A stretch of 64,000 bases of DNA from Duganella sp. 1411 (GTDB taxonomy: Bacteria; Pseudomonadota; Gammaproteobacteria; Burkholderiales; Burkholderiaceae_D). Below are positions 35,382-43,620 of the stretch, piece after piece. The stretch is from positions 372,001 to 436,000 of the forward strand of contig NZ_JAFICD010000003.1 of NCBI RefSeq assembly GCF_017833525.1. Direction: 5' to 3'. Numbering within the stretch: the stretch's first letter is position 1; every line of letters starts with the position of its first letter. The notes below the pieces were generated by a model, which was given only the letters and a program-made list of their open reading frames with translations, was not told where the DNA came from and did no database searches. The position numbers and the translations under genes are program-made.

Positions 35382-36875
35382 ATGCAAATCGTTTCCTGTC
35401 CCAGCTGCGGCGCGGAGGTCAAATTCCGCTCGCACGCCTCGGTCATGGCCGTGTGCGAATTCTGCGGCACCAGCGTGCTCAAAGACGCCGACTCGGTCAA
35501 GGACCTGGGCAAGATGTCCTCGGTGCTGGAGGACTATTCGCCGATCCAGATCGGCGCCTCCGGCGTTCTCGGTAAGCGGCAGTTCAACGTCGTCGGCCGC
35601 ATCCAGCTGCGCTATTCGGCCGGCATGTGGAACGAGTGGTATCTGCTGTTCGACGACGGCGCCACTTCTTGGCTGGGCGATTCGTCCGGCATCTACACGA
35701 TCACCGCCGAATACAAGGGCAACGGCATCACGCCCCACGAAATCAACGTACCGGAGTTCGAACGGCTGCGGCCCGGCGCCAGCTACGGCATCAACGGTGC
35801 GCCTTACATCGCCGCCGAGGTCCGCGTGGCCGATTGCATCGGCGGCCAGGGCGAGCTGCCGTTCAAGGTCGGCGAGGGCTATCAGAGCAAGGTCGCCGAT
35901 TTCCGGCGCGGCGCGGAATTCATCACCCTCGATTATTCGGACTCGCCGCGCCCTGTGATTTATACCGGCGCCGCCGTCACGCTCGACAGCCTGCGCATGC
36001 AGCTGCTGCGCGACGACGACGCGATCCAGCGTTCGGCGCGCCGCTATCGGGGCAAGCTCGATGCGCTCGATTGCCCTTCGTGCGGCAGCGCCATCAAATA
36101 TCTGCCGGGCGTGACGACCACGCTGGTCTGCCCCGCGTGCCAGACCAAAATCGACGCGGCCAGCCCGGAGGCGATCGTGCTGGCAGCGGGCGAACGGGTG
36201 ACCGCCGCGCGGCCGACCATCGATCTCGGCGCCACCGCCAACATCAACAAACAGGACTTCACCATCATCGGCATGATGCGGCGCATGGACGACGAGGGCA
36301 CCGAGTGGACCGAGTACCTGATGTACGGCGCGCGCGCCGGCTTCTCGTGGCTGGTGGAGACCGACGAGGGCTGGTCCGGCGCGACCGTGATGTCGGAGTG
36401 GCCGGTCGTGTACGCGCCGGGGCAGCAAAGCGTGGCCGTGGAAAACGCGCAGTACGAGCGCCTGTACGACTACGGCTCGCATGTCACCTTCGCCGCCGGC
36501 GCCTTCAACTGGCGCGTGGCCGTCGGCGACCGCACCCACGTCGAGGAATTCCAGGCCGGCCAGATCCGGCTGGCGTGCGAGACCAGCGACCAGGAAATGA
36601 CATGGTCGCGCTCCGCGCCGGTGGCCGTGGACCAGCTGAAGGCCTGGTTCGGCGAGCAATTCCACGGCCGGGCGACGCCGGCGAAGACGGCGGATAACAA
36701 ACCGTTCGTCAACAACCGCTACCGCAACGCCGCCAAGTACATCATCGGATTCATGCTGGTGATCAACGCGATACCGCTGCTGACGAATTTTTCCGGCACG
36801 TGGTTTATGAATGCGATCGGCGCGCTGGCGATCTACCTGCCGGCGACTTTTTTAGATAGCAACGACAAATCATGA
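35382..36875 (+). CDS. Two zinc ribbons with two DUF4178 domains and C-terminal membrane helices
   Basis: A 497-residue protein with an internal duplication. A zinc ribbon (CPSCGAEVKFRSHASVMAVC then EFCG) opens residues 1-30; a DUF4178 beta-domain (about 55-200) follows with GKRQFNVVGRIQLRYSAGMW and EWYLLFDDGATSWLGDSSG. A second ribbon (CPSCGSAIKY then CPACQ) is at about 225-260 and a second DUF4178 (about 285-430) has EWTEYLMYGARAGFSWLVE. Two hydrophobic helices close the chain (YIIGFMLVINAIPLLTNF). DUF4178 has no known activity. The stop overlaps the ATG of the small lipoprotein by four bases. Confidence 0.85.
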   Translation: MQIVSCPSCGAEVKFRSHASVMAVCEFCGTSVLKDADSVKDLGKMSSVLEDYSPIQIGASGVLGKRQFNVVGRIQLRYSAGMWNEWYLLFDDGATSWLGDSSGIYTITAEYKGNGITPHEINVPEFERLRPGASYGINGAPYIAAEVRVADCIGGQGELPFKVGEGYQSKVADFRRGAEFITLDYSDSPRPVIYTGAAVTLDSLRMQLLRDDDAIQRSARRYRGKLDALDCPSCGSAIKYLPGVTTTLVCPACQTKIDAASPEAIVLAAGERVTAARPTIDLGATANINKQDFTIIGMMRRMDDEGTEWTEYLMYGARAGFSWLVETDEGWSGATVMSEWPVVYAPGQQSVAVENAQYERLYDYGSHVTFAAGAFNWRVAVGDRTHVEEFQAGQIRLACETSDQEMTWSRSAPVAVDQLKAWFGEQFHGRATPAKTADNKPFVNNRYRNAAKYIIGFMLVINAIPLLTNFSGTWFMNAIGALAIYLPATFLDSNDKS

Positions 36876-37045
36876 CGAAATTTTTCATTTATGCGCTCGT
36901 CGTCACCGTCCTCACCTCCTGCAACAGCTGGACGCGGCTCGGCGGCGGTGGCGGCAGCGGGTACCGGGGCAGCACCTGGAGTTCGCACACGGGCGGCGGC
37001 GGCGGCAGTTTTGGCGGCGGCTCCGGCGGCGGGGGCCACAAGTGA
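36872..37045 (+). CDS. Small glycine-rich lipoprotein
   Basis: A 57-residue protein. The N-terminus MTKFFIYALVVTVLTSC is a lipoprotein signal with cysteine 17 preceded by LTS, an acceptable lipobox. The mature part is about 40 residues and dominated by glycine runs with serine, tyrosine, tryptophan and histidine, ending GGGGHK. It starts inside the stop of the DUF4178 gene (ATGA), and the GTG of speD starts inside its own stop (GTGA), so it is almost certainly translated. A lipid-anchored flexible peptide in a polyamine operon is unusual; it could be a substrate or membrane anchor. Confidence 0.75.
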   Translation: MTKFFIYALVVTVLTSCNSWTRLGGGGGSGYRGSTWSSHTGGGGGSFGGGSGGGGHK

Positions 37046-37443
37046 AGCGCGAACCGCTACCGGGCGCGACTGTGACGCCGCCGGCGGTCCACCAGCCGGC
37101 CGGCCTCCACCTGCTGGCCGACCTGAACGGCATCGATGCTGAAAAATTATGCAATGGCGAGGCGTTGGAGCGCTTGCTGCGGGCGGCGGCCGAGGCGGCG
37201 CATGCCCATGTTTTGCACAGCCACTTTCACGGATTTGGCGAAGGCCAGGGCGTGACCGGGGTGGTGTTGCTGGCCGAATCGCATATCTCGATCCACACCT
37301 GGCCGGAGTGCGGCTTTGCCGCGGCCGACATCTTCATGTGCGGCAGCGCGCAGCCTGAGTTAGCGCTCACCATCATCGAAAGCGCGTTGAACCCTGCCTC
37401 CCGCGAGATCAAGACGATCCGGCGCGCGCCGCCCGGGTACTGA
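37042..37443 (+). CDS. speD: S-adenosylmethionine decarboxylase (SpeD, short prokaryotic type)
   Basis: A 133-residue proenzyme that self-cleaves to give a pyruvoyl cofactor and then decarboxylates AdoMet, supplying the aminopropyl donor. The cleavage site is LLAESHISIHTWPE; the bond between Glu79 and Ser80 yields the pyruvoyl group, with His85 and Cys100 (DIFMCG) as expected partners. GTG at 37042 overlaps the TGA of the lipoprotein gene. The N-terminus carries a Pro/Ala-rich extension of about 20 residues. It ends the rightward operon; the matching aminopropyltransferase is in the divergent operon. Confidence 0.9.
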   Translation: MKREPLPGATVTPPAVHQPAGLHLLADLNGIDAEKLCNGEALERLLRAAAEAAHAHVLHSHFHGFGEGQGVTGVVLLAESHISIHTWPECGFAAADIFMCGSAQPELALTIIESALNPASREIKTIRRAPPGY

Positions 37444-37447
37444 CGGA

Positions 37448-37645
37448 TCAGTTCATCCTGGCCGCGCTCTGGCTGGCGGTCATCGGTTTCAACGGCACAT
37501 CGGCGATTTTCAACATGCCGGGCACCTCGGCGATCGCGCTGTGCGGAACAGCCGCCGAAGTCTGCAATGCCTGCCGGCCCTCCCCCATTCCAGACGCGCA
37601 GCCGGCCAATCCCAGCAGCGCCAGCAAACCCAATGCTGTTTTCAT
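37448..37645 (-). CDS. Small lipoprotein of unknown function
   Basis: A 65-residue protein with a lipoprotein signal (MKTALGLLALLGLAGCASG, cysteine 16 in LAGC). The mature part, about 50 residues, is Ala/Pro-rich with no recognisable domain. AGGA is nine bases before ATG 37645. It converges with speD with four bases between the stops. Function unknown. Confidence 0.6.
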   Translation of the reverse strand: MKTALGLLALLGLAGCASGMGEGRQALQTSAAVPHSAIAEVPGMLKIADVPLKPMTASQSAARMN

Positions 37646-37801
37646 ATCATTTCCTATTTGGAATTAGTTTTGCACTTCTACCCATTGCAAGGCAAAAGTA
37701 ACAATACCCGATTACAAGCAGGATAGGTCGCACAGCACGCCGGTAACCAAAAATAAATTGGAAATTAGCAACAACATGGCCTGGACAACAACTAGCAACA
37801 A

Positions 37802-39136
37802 CTAGCGCCAAGCGCGTATCGTGTGGCCTTTGACGGCGTAGAAGAGGATCAATGCGTAGCAGGGCAACATCAGCCAGTAGGCGGTCTGCGAATTGCCGGC
37901 GTCCGCCAGACGGCCATACAACATCGGCATCACCGCGCCGCCGGAGATCGCCATCACCAGCAAGGCCGAGCCGCTGGCGGTGTACTTGCCCAGCCCCTGC
38001 AAGGCCAGCGGCCAGATCGCCGGCCACATCAGCGCGTTGGCCAGGCCGAGCAGCGCCAGGCACATGACGGTGTCGGGCACCGCCGGCACGCCGGCCCAGC
38101 CGAGCAGTACGTGCGACAGGCCGTGCGAGCTGCTAGAACTGGTCACCACGCCGGCGGTGAAGACGAGGCCGGCAATCGCCGAGCACACCAGCGCCTTTTG
38201 CTGCGACAGGTAGCGCGGAATGGCGACCACGCCGATCAGGTAGCCGAGCACCATGCAACCCATCGTGTACGAGGTCAGGATGCCGAAGTTGGCCACCTTC
38301 AGGTCGCGGCCGTACAGCCCGATGGTGTCGCCGGCGATCACTTCCACGCCGACGTAACAGAACAGCGCGATGACGCCCAGCACCAATTGCGGGAACTGCA
38401 GCACGCCGGCGCGGTTGACGGGCAGGTCGGCGGTCTCCGGCTCGGCCGGGATATCGGGCAGCCGCGAAAAGTGCACCAGCACCATGATGGCGAACAGCGC
38501 CACGGCCATGCAGGCATACGGGAAAACCAGCCGCTGCGACAGCGTCGCGCGCGCCGCGTCCCGGCCGGCCGCGTCCATGGCCGCCATGGCGGCGTCGGAA
38601 AAGCCGCCTATGCCGTCGAGCATCAGATGGGAAAACACCAGCGGCACCACCACGCCGGCGCCCTTGTTGAACAGGCCCATGATGCTGATGCGCATCGCCG
38701 CGCTTTCGCGCGCGCCGATGCAAACGATGTAGGGGTTGATGGCGGTTTGCATCAGCGTCATGCCGCTAGCCAAGGTGAACAGCGCCGCCAGGAACAGCGC
38801 GTAGTGCGTGCTTTGCGCGGCCGGGATGAACAGCAGCGCGCCGACGCCCATCACGCCCAGGCCGATCGTCATGCCCTTTTTGTAGGCCATCCTTTTGAGG
38901 ATGGCGGCCGACGGCAGCGCCATGACCGTGTAGGCGATGTAGAAGGCGAAGGTCACCCACAGCGCCTGAAAGCTGTTGAGGCCGCAGACGATTTTGAGGA
39001 AGGGAACCAGCGAGCCGTTCAGCCAGGTGACGAAGCCAAGGATGAAGAACATCAGGCCGACGAACAGCATCGCGGTCACGACGTCGCGTGTCGCGCCGAC
39101 GGGGTGGCTGTCACTGTTCTGGCGGGTCAGCTGCAT
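37802..39136 (-). CDS. Sugar MFS permease, FucP/GluP-like
   Basis: A 444-residue membrane transporter with about twelve helices. The segments LMFFILGFVTWLNGSLVPFL, KRMAYKKGMTIGLGVMGVGA and GMTLMQTAINPYIVCIGA match the fucose/glucose-galactose:proton symporter group. Within this group the asparagine in TWLNG and the N-P in TAINPY help bind sugar. The start ATG 39136 has GGAG eight bases upstream; an earlier in-frame start at 39163 would add nine residues. No kinase or hydrolase genes adjoin, so the sugar is not defined. It stands alone, with a UUCG hairpin upstream. Confidence 0.82.
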   Translation of the reverse strand: MQLTRQNSDSHPVGATRDVVTAMLFVGLMFFILGFVTWLNGSLVPFLKIVCGLNSFQALWVTFAFYIAYTVMALPSAAILKRMAYKKGMTIGLGVMGVGALLFIPAAQSTHYALFLAALFTLASGMTLMQTAINPYIVCIGARESAAMRISIMGLFNKGAGVVVPLVFSHLMLDGIGGFSDAAMAAMDAAGRDAARATLSQRLVFPYACMAVALFAIMVLVHFSRLPDIPAEPETADLPVNRAGVLQFPQLVLGVIALFCYVGVEVIAGDTIGLYGRDLKVANFGILTSYTMGCMVLGYLIGVVAIPRYLSQQKALVCSAIAGLVFTAGVVTSSSSSHGLSHVLLGWAGVPAVPDTVMCLALLGLANALMWPAIWPLALQGLGKYTASGSALLVMAISGGAVMPMLYGRLADAGNSQTAYWLMLPCYALILFYAVKGHTIRAWR

Positions 39137-39185
39137 AGTTTTCTCCGATTGTCGATATTTCATGCTAACAGCCGCATGAGTCCGA

Positions 39186-39207
39186 CGCCAGCGGTTCGCC
39201 GCTGGCG
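39186..39207. other. Stable stem-loop with TTCG loop
   Basis: A perfect nine-base stem CGCCAGCGG/CCGCTGGCG closed by a TTCG tetraloop, in the gap between the FucP-like gene and the GST gene. No T-run follows on either strand. It may be a leader structure of the FucP-like mRNA or a factor-dependent stop. Confidence 0.5.
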
Positions 39208-39404
39208 GGGAGAAACTTCCAAGTGCTTGATTTTGATGGTGAATGCTGAAACCCGCCGGCCCGCGGGCTTACACTTCTTTACGTAGCGGCGGCGAGCGCC
39301 CGCCAGCACGGGGCCGCGCCGGTCGTCCAGCTTGCAAAACATTACAAATATTTTCCACAAATAAGGGCGATGCGGCAGGCGTGCAACACCCGCCGTCATG
39401 TCGC

Positions 39405-40031
39405 TCAATCGGCTTGGGCGGCGGCCAGCTCCTGATCTTTCTGCTTGGCGAATACCGCCGCCGGGCGGCTCTGCACGAGGGCGACGTAATCGGTGATTTC
39501 CTGGCGCTTGGGCAGCAGATCGAAGGCGACCATCCACGTCAGCGCCCCGCCCCACAGTACGTCGAGGGCGGTGAAGCGTTCGCCGAGCAGATAGGGGCCC
39601 TTTGAGAGCTGGCCCATCAGTGCGCTGAAGACATCGTCGAAGTTCCCGTAACCCGTCGTCTTCTTGTCCTCAACTTCGCGTTTCAGCCAGCGATCGATCA
39701 ACGCCGGCTCAAAGCAGCTGCCGTAGAAGGCCATCCAACGCAGATAGGGGCCGCGCAGCGGATCGCCAATCGCGGGCGCCAGCTTGGCATCCAGGAACAG
39801 GTCGGCGAGATAGATGTAGATCGCCACCTGTTCGGTGATGATGGCGTCGTCATGGCGGATCGCCGGCACTTTGCCCATGGGGTTGACGGACAGGTAGGCG
39901 GGCTCGCGGTTCTCGCCCTTCCTCATGTTCATCACATGCAGCTGGTATGGCGCTTTCAGCTCCTCGAGCAGCATGATCGCGCTGGTGGAGCGGGAGTGCG
40001 GGCAGTGGTATAAAGTGATTTGCGATGTCAT
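39405..40031 (-). CDS. Glutathione S-transferase family protein
   Basis: A 208-residue GST. The thioredoxin-like N-terminal domain has LYHCPHSRSTSAIMLLEELK, with serine or cysteine near position 10-14 as likely catalytic residue, and NPMGKVPAIRHDD, the cis-proline glutathione site. The helical C-terminal domain follows with YLLGERFTALDVLWGGALTW. It is divergent from an AraC-type regulator with an 80-base gap that contains a strong dyad, so regulation by that protein is likely. Confidence 0.85.
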   Translation of the reverse strand: MTSQITLYHCPHSRSTSAIMLLEELKAPYQLHVMNMRKGENREPAYLSVNPMGKVPAIRHDDAIITEQVAIYIYLADLFLDAKLAPAIGDPLRGPYLRWMAFYGSCFEPALIDRWLKREVEDKKTTGYGNFDDVFSALMGQLSKGPYLLGERFTALDVLWGGALTWMVAFDLLPKRQEITDYVALVQSRPAAVFAKQKDQELAAAQAD

Positions 40032-40060
40032 GGGCGTCTCCTGTGATTGGTGGGGAAAAC

Positions 40061-40086
40061 ACCAAGATAGCCGCTGCTATCATGGT
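40061..40086. promoter_or_regulatory. Dyad in GST/AraC divergent gap
   Basis: ACCAAGATAGC and GCTATCATGGT flank CGCT, an 11-base inverted repeat with one mismatch. It is 30 bases from the GST start and 26 bases from the AraC start. A symmetric operator serving both genes is plausible. Confidence 0.45.
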
Positions 40087-40111
40087 GGTCTTGTAAAAAC
40101 GCGAACACGAT

Positions 40112-40930
40112 ATGACGATCAAGCTGGCGGCCGACGACCGCTACAAAGGTGTAGTACATCCTGGTGCGGTCGGCAAGGTATTCCGTCTGGAACGCTATCT
40201 GCCCGAGCCGGACTTGGCGCCGTTCGTCGAATACTTCTGGCTGGTTGCGTGGCAGTTGCCGCAAGGCGTGGTCCACGTGCAGCGCACGCTGCCCTCGCCG
40301 TGCATCCATGTGGTGTTCGACAACGGCCGCAGCGGCGTGTTCGGCGTGATGACGGGCGCCTTTGAATACACGCTGCGCGACAGCGGCCGCGTGCTCGGCA
40401 CACGCTTCCGGCCGGGCGCGTTTCGCGGATTTCTCGGCGGGCCCGTGCAGTCCATCACGGACCGGGAACTGCCGTTATCGGCGCTGTTCGACTGCGACGA
40501 CGCCGAGGCGGAACGTGCCGTTCTCGGCGCGCACGACGACGCGGGCACGGTGGCCGCCGCCAGCGCCATTCTGCGACGCGCGATGCCGCCGAACGATCCA
40601 CAAATCGAGCGCATCGGCGGGATATTTCAGGCGATCAAAGAGCATCCCGACGTCACGCAGGTGCAGCAGCTCGCGGATCGGCTGGACATCAGCGTGCGCA
40701 GGTTGCAGATGCTGTTCAAGGATTATGTGGGCGCCAGCCCGAAGTGGGTCATCCGCCGCAACCGCCTGCTCGACGCCGCCGACCAGCTCGCCAACGGCAC
40801 GGACGTCGACCTGGCCGCGCTGGCGCAAGCGCTGGGCTACTACGACCAGGCCCATTTCACGACGGACTTCGAAAAACTGGTGGGCAAGCCGCCGGCCGAC
40901 TACCGCCGCAGTTGCAAAGAGTCCACGTAG
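40112..40930 (+). CDS. AraC family transcriptional regulator (DUF6597-type sensor)
   Basis: A 272-residue regulator. The N-terminal 120 residues match the DUF6597-like sensor of AraC proteins (LAPFVEYFWLVAWQLPQGVV and GRVLGTRFRPGAFRGFLGGP). The C-terminal AraC domain has VQQLADRLDISVRRLQMLFK and DLAALAQALGYYDQAHFTTD. It is divergent from the GST gene and its stop lies in the start of a family-1 REP. Effector unknown. Confidence 0.85.
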   Translation: MTIKLAADDRYKGVVHPGAVGKVFRLERYLPEPDLAPFVEYFWLVAWQLPQGVVHVQRTLPSPCIHVVFDNGRSGVFGVMTGAFEYTLRDSGRVLGTRFRPGAFRGFLGGPVQSITDRELPLSALFDCDDAEAERAVLGAHDDAGTVAAASAILRRAMPPNDPQIERIGGIFQAIKEHPDVTQVQQLADRLDISVRRLQMLFKDYVGASPKWVIRRNRLLDAADQLANGTDVDLAALAQALGYYDQAHFTTDFEKLVGKPPADYRRSCKEST

Positions 40931-40956
40931 GCCGGATTAGCGCAGCGTAATCCGCC
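40924..40956. repeat. REP-like palindrome, family 1
   Basis: The half-unit begins CACGTAGGCCGGATTAG, with one change (C for G) from the 19762 copy, and closes with TAATCCGCC. It overlaps the last bases of the AraC gene including its TAG stop (40928-40930). Confidence 0.8.
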
Positions 40957-41054
40957 AAGCTCCGCCACCACCCCATGAGCTCGTGTAGAAATGGTGGACC
41001 TGACCCCGGAGTTATGCCAAAATTAACATCCCATTCATCCACAGGAGACTTTTC

Positions 41055-41093
41055 ATGCGCACTTTTGACCTTGCCCTCCTGTCGGCTGCCTGA
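41055..41093 (+). CDS. Putative leader peptide upstream of rsgA
   Basis: A 12-codon frame, ATG 41055 to TGA 41093, encodes MRTFDLALLSAA. AGGAG seven bases upstream of the ATG is a near-perfect ribosome-binding site, stronger than that of rsgA itself. Two hairpins follow before the rsgA start: GCGCG-GAAA-CGCGC at 41128-41141 and a TCCTTC/GAAGGA stem at 41163-41186. The arrangement resembles an attenuation leader. No family is known to me; the call rests on ribosome-binding site and position only. Confidence 0.5.
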   Translation: MRTFDLALLSAA

Positions 41094-41127
41094 TTCCCCG
41101 GAACTCCCTCCGTCATAGTGTTGATCC

Positions 41128-41186
41128 GCGCGGAAACGCGCAGCTGACTTTCCCGTATCCGTTCCTTCCCGCATCTGCGCGAAGGA
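41128..41186 (+). promoter_or_regulatory. Two tandem stem-loops in the rsgA leader
   Basis: The first is GCGCG/CGCGC with a GAAA tetraloop at 41128-41141. The second has TCCTTC and GAAGGA outer arms and CGC/GCG inner arms with an ATCT loop at 41163-41186. They lie between the small leader frame and the GTPase start. Confidence 0.5.
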
Positions 41187-41215
41187 TTCTGCTCGCCTAC
41201 AGGAAAACACACACC

Positions 41216-42253
41216 ATGATAGAGATCGACTTCGCCCTGCTGCGCCAGATCGGCCTGACCCAAACCATCGCGGCCCAGCTGCACCAATACCCCGACGACG
41301 CCCAACTGGCGCGCATCACCGAAATCCAGCGCGACTGGATCACCGTCCATGATGGACGGGAGGAATTCCGCGCCCGCGCGCTGCCGGCGCTGCATGATGC
41401 CCATCTGGCCGTCGGCGACTGGGTGCTCTGCGCCATGCGCGCGCACGACGAACGCTGGCTGTGCGCGCTGGTGCCGCCCACCACCCACATCGCCCGCCGT
41501 GGCAACGACGGCCGCCATCAAAGCCTGGTCAGCAATGTCGACACGGCGCTGTTGGTGATGGGGCTCGACCACGACTTCAACCCGCGCCGCCTGGAACGCT
41601 ACTTGGCGATCGCGCAGAGCGCCGGCGTGCAGCCGGTGGTGGTGCTGAGCAAGGCCGATATCGGCGACGACGTGCCGCAACGCATGGCGCAATTGCGCCA
41701 GCGCCTGCCGGCCGGCATCCCGCTGCTGGCGGTCGACGCCACCAGCGACGACGCCGCGCGCCAATTGGCGCCGTGGCTGGAACAAGGACAGACGCTGGTG
41801 ATGCTGGGCACGTCCGGCGCCGGCAAGTCGACCTTGACCAACACCCTCGCGCAGGCCGGCCGGCAGACCGGCGGCGTGCGCAAGGGCGACGGGCGCGGCC
41901 GCCACACGACGACCTCGCGCTCGCTGCACCGCTGCGCCGGCGGCGCCTGCATCATCGATACGCCCGGGCTGCGCAGCTGGCGCCCCGACACCGACGAGGC
42001 CGGCCTGACGGCGGCGTTCGACGACATCGACGCGCTGGCGGCGCGCTGCCAGTTCCGCGATTGCCGCCACAGCGGTGAACCGGGCTGCGCCGTGCAGGGC
42101 GTGATCGACGCCGACCGCCTGCGCAATTACCACAAGCTGTTGCGTGAAGCCCGGCGCGGCCAGCAAACCGCGCGGGACCGCATCGCCGAGGTGGCCAAGT
42201 GGAAAGTCATGCAGCGGGCCGCGCAAGTGCGTGCGAAAGGCAAACGCGGCTGA
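41216..42253 (+). CDS. rsgA: Ribosome small-subunit-dependent GTPase (RsgA)
   Basis: A 345-residue circularly permuted GTPase that checks the 30S decoding centre late in assembly. An OB-fold N-terminus is followed by the permuted motifs in order G4 (VVLSKAD, near residue 142), G1 (GTSGAGKSTLTN, near 200) and G3 (DTPGLRSW, near 247). The C-terminal zinc site is CQFRDCRHSGEPGC. The upstream AGGAAAACACACACC region is a moderate ribosome-binding site. The gene follows a structured leader with a mini-frame. Because the N-terminal arm is long and diverges from canonical RsgA, this may be a second paralogue. Confidence 0.88.
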   Translation: MIEIDFALLRQIGLTQTIAAQLHQYPDDAQLARITEIQRDWITVHDGREEFRARALPALHDAHLAVGDWVLCAMRAHDERWLCALVPPTTHIARRGNDGRHQSLVSNVDTALLVMGLDHDFNPRRLERYLAIAQSAGVQPVVVLSKADIGDDVPQRMAQLRQRLPAGIPLLAVDATSDDAARQLAPWLEQGQTLVMLGTSGAGKSTLTNTLAQAGRQTGGVRKGDGRGRHTTTSRSLHRCAGGACIIDTPGLRSWRPDTDEAGLTAAFDDIDALAARCQFRDCRHSGEPGCAVQGVIDADRLRNYHKLLREARRGQQTARDRIAEVAKWKVMQRAAQVRAKGKRG

Positions 42254-42376
42254 GCCAAGCACGGCGGCGTCGTCAATCCATTCCGGCGGGGGGCGTGGAA
42301 TCGGTTAAACTGGTATCCACCACCGCCGCCGGCTCCCCGGAAGCGCCACGCTTTACCCCTAGAAAGCCACCGCGGT

Positions 42377-43519
42377 ATGAGCATCTCCAACTTTATCCGC
42401 GACAACATGCGCGCCATCCTGACCGAATGGACGACGTTCGCGGCCAAAACCGCCCCGCCCGACGGCGAAATGACCAAGCTGGCGTTGACCGACCACGCCG
42501 AGCAGATCCTCAACGCGATCGCGCTCGATATCGAGACGCACCAGAGCCAGCAAGAACAGTACGAGAAATCCCAGGGCGACGAGGTCGACCTGGACGCCGA
42601 GGAAAGCGCGGCCGCCATCCACGGGCGGCTGCGGCACGCCAGCAATTTCTCGCTGCTGCAGCTGAGCTCGGAGTTCCGGGCGCTGCGGGCGACCGTGCTG
42701 CGGCTCTGGCTGCCGCAGGTGTCGCGGATGTCGGACGACACCATCAATCAAATGGTGCGTTTCAACGAGGCGATCGACCAGGCGCTGGCCGAATCGATCG
42801 TCACCTACTCGGAACGCGACGACCGCACCCGCGACCTGTTCCTGGCGGTGCTGGGCCACGATCTGCGCGCGCCGTTGGCGACCGTGTCGCTGGTGGGCGA
42901 CCTGCTGGGGCGGCCACAGACGCCGCCCGAGCAAATCCCGGCGCTGGCCGAGCGCACCAAGCGCAGCGCCATGCTGATGAGCGCGATGGTGACCGACCTG
43001 CTGGGCTTTGCCCGCCTGCAGATGGGCGCCGGCATGCCGACGGTGCGCGCGATGCTCGAGGCGGCCGAGGTGTGCAAGACGGCGGTGGCCGACGCCCAGG
43101 CGATGTATCCGAACGCCAGCGTGGTGTTCCGCGCCGAGGGCGACCTGCGCGGCGAGTTCGACAATGTCCGCTTGCTGCAACTGGTGACCAATCTGCTGAT
43201 CAACGCGGCGCAGCACAGCGACAAGGGCACGCCGGTCACCCTGGTCGCCAAGGACGACGGCGACGCCATCACGCTGACGGTCAGCAATGTCGGGCCGGTA
43301 ATCCCGGCCGAATCGCTGCGCTCCATCTTCCAACCGCTGGTGCAACTGGAGCCGGAGGCCGGCCACGACGCCCGCCCCAAGACCAGCCTCGGCCTTGGCC
43401 TGTTCATCGCGCAGGCCATCACCAAGGAGCATGACGGCACGATCGGCGTGACGTCCAGTGAAACCGGCGGCACCGTGTTCACCGCGCGCTTGCCGCGCGC
43501 GCATTGCCACGCGCCCTGA
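42377..43519 (+). CDS. Sensor histidine kinase with RsbRD-like N-terminus
   Basis: A 380-residue cytoplasmic histidine kinase with no membrane segments. Residues 1-120 resemble the RsbRD N-terminal domain (FIRDNMRAILTEWTTFAAKT). The H-box with phosphorylated histidine is in FLAVLGHDLRAPLATVSLVG; the N-box is LVTNLLINAAQHSDKG; the G2 box is TSLGLGLFIAQAITKEHDG. No response regulator gene is adjacent, so the partner lies elsewhere. It would sense an intracellular signal. Confidence 0.85.
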   Translation: MSISNFIRDNMRAILTEWTTFAAKTAPPDGEMTKLALTDHAEQILNAIALDIETHQSQQEQYEKSQGDEVDLDAEESAAAIHGRLRHASNFSLLQLSSEFRALRATVLRLWLPQVSRMSDDTINQMVRFNEAIDQALAESIVTYSERDDRTRDLFLAVLGHDLRAPLATVSLVGDLLGRPQTPPEQIPALAERTKRSAMLMSAMVTDLLGFARLQMGAGMPTVRAMLEAAEVCKTAVADAQAMYPNASVVFRAEGDLRGEFDNVRLLQLVTNLLINAAQHSDKGTPVTLVAKDDGDAITLTVSNVGPVIPAESLRSIFQPLVQLEPEAGHDARPKTSLGLGLFIAQAITKEHDGTIGVTSSETGGTVFTARLPRAHCHAP

Positions 43520-43620
43520 TCCCAACCAACCACGCCGATCGGCCGGCACTTGGGGCGTCCTCTTGTACGCTGGCGGTGACGGCCGGGACATCATGGTCTA
43601 TTCAAAAACTTCGTTGATAT

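Noticed and set aside
34293-36665. Leftward frame of 790 codons opposite SPFH and DUF4178
   Set aside because: Spans two convincing genes and has no domain resemblance.
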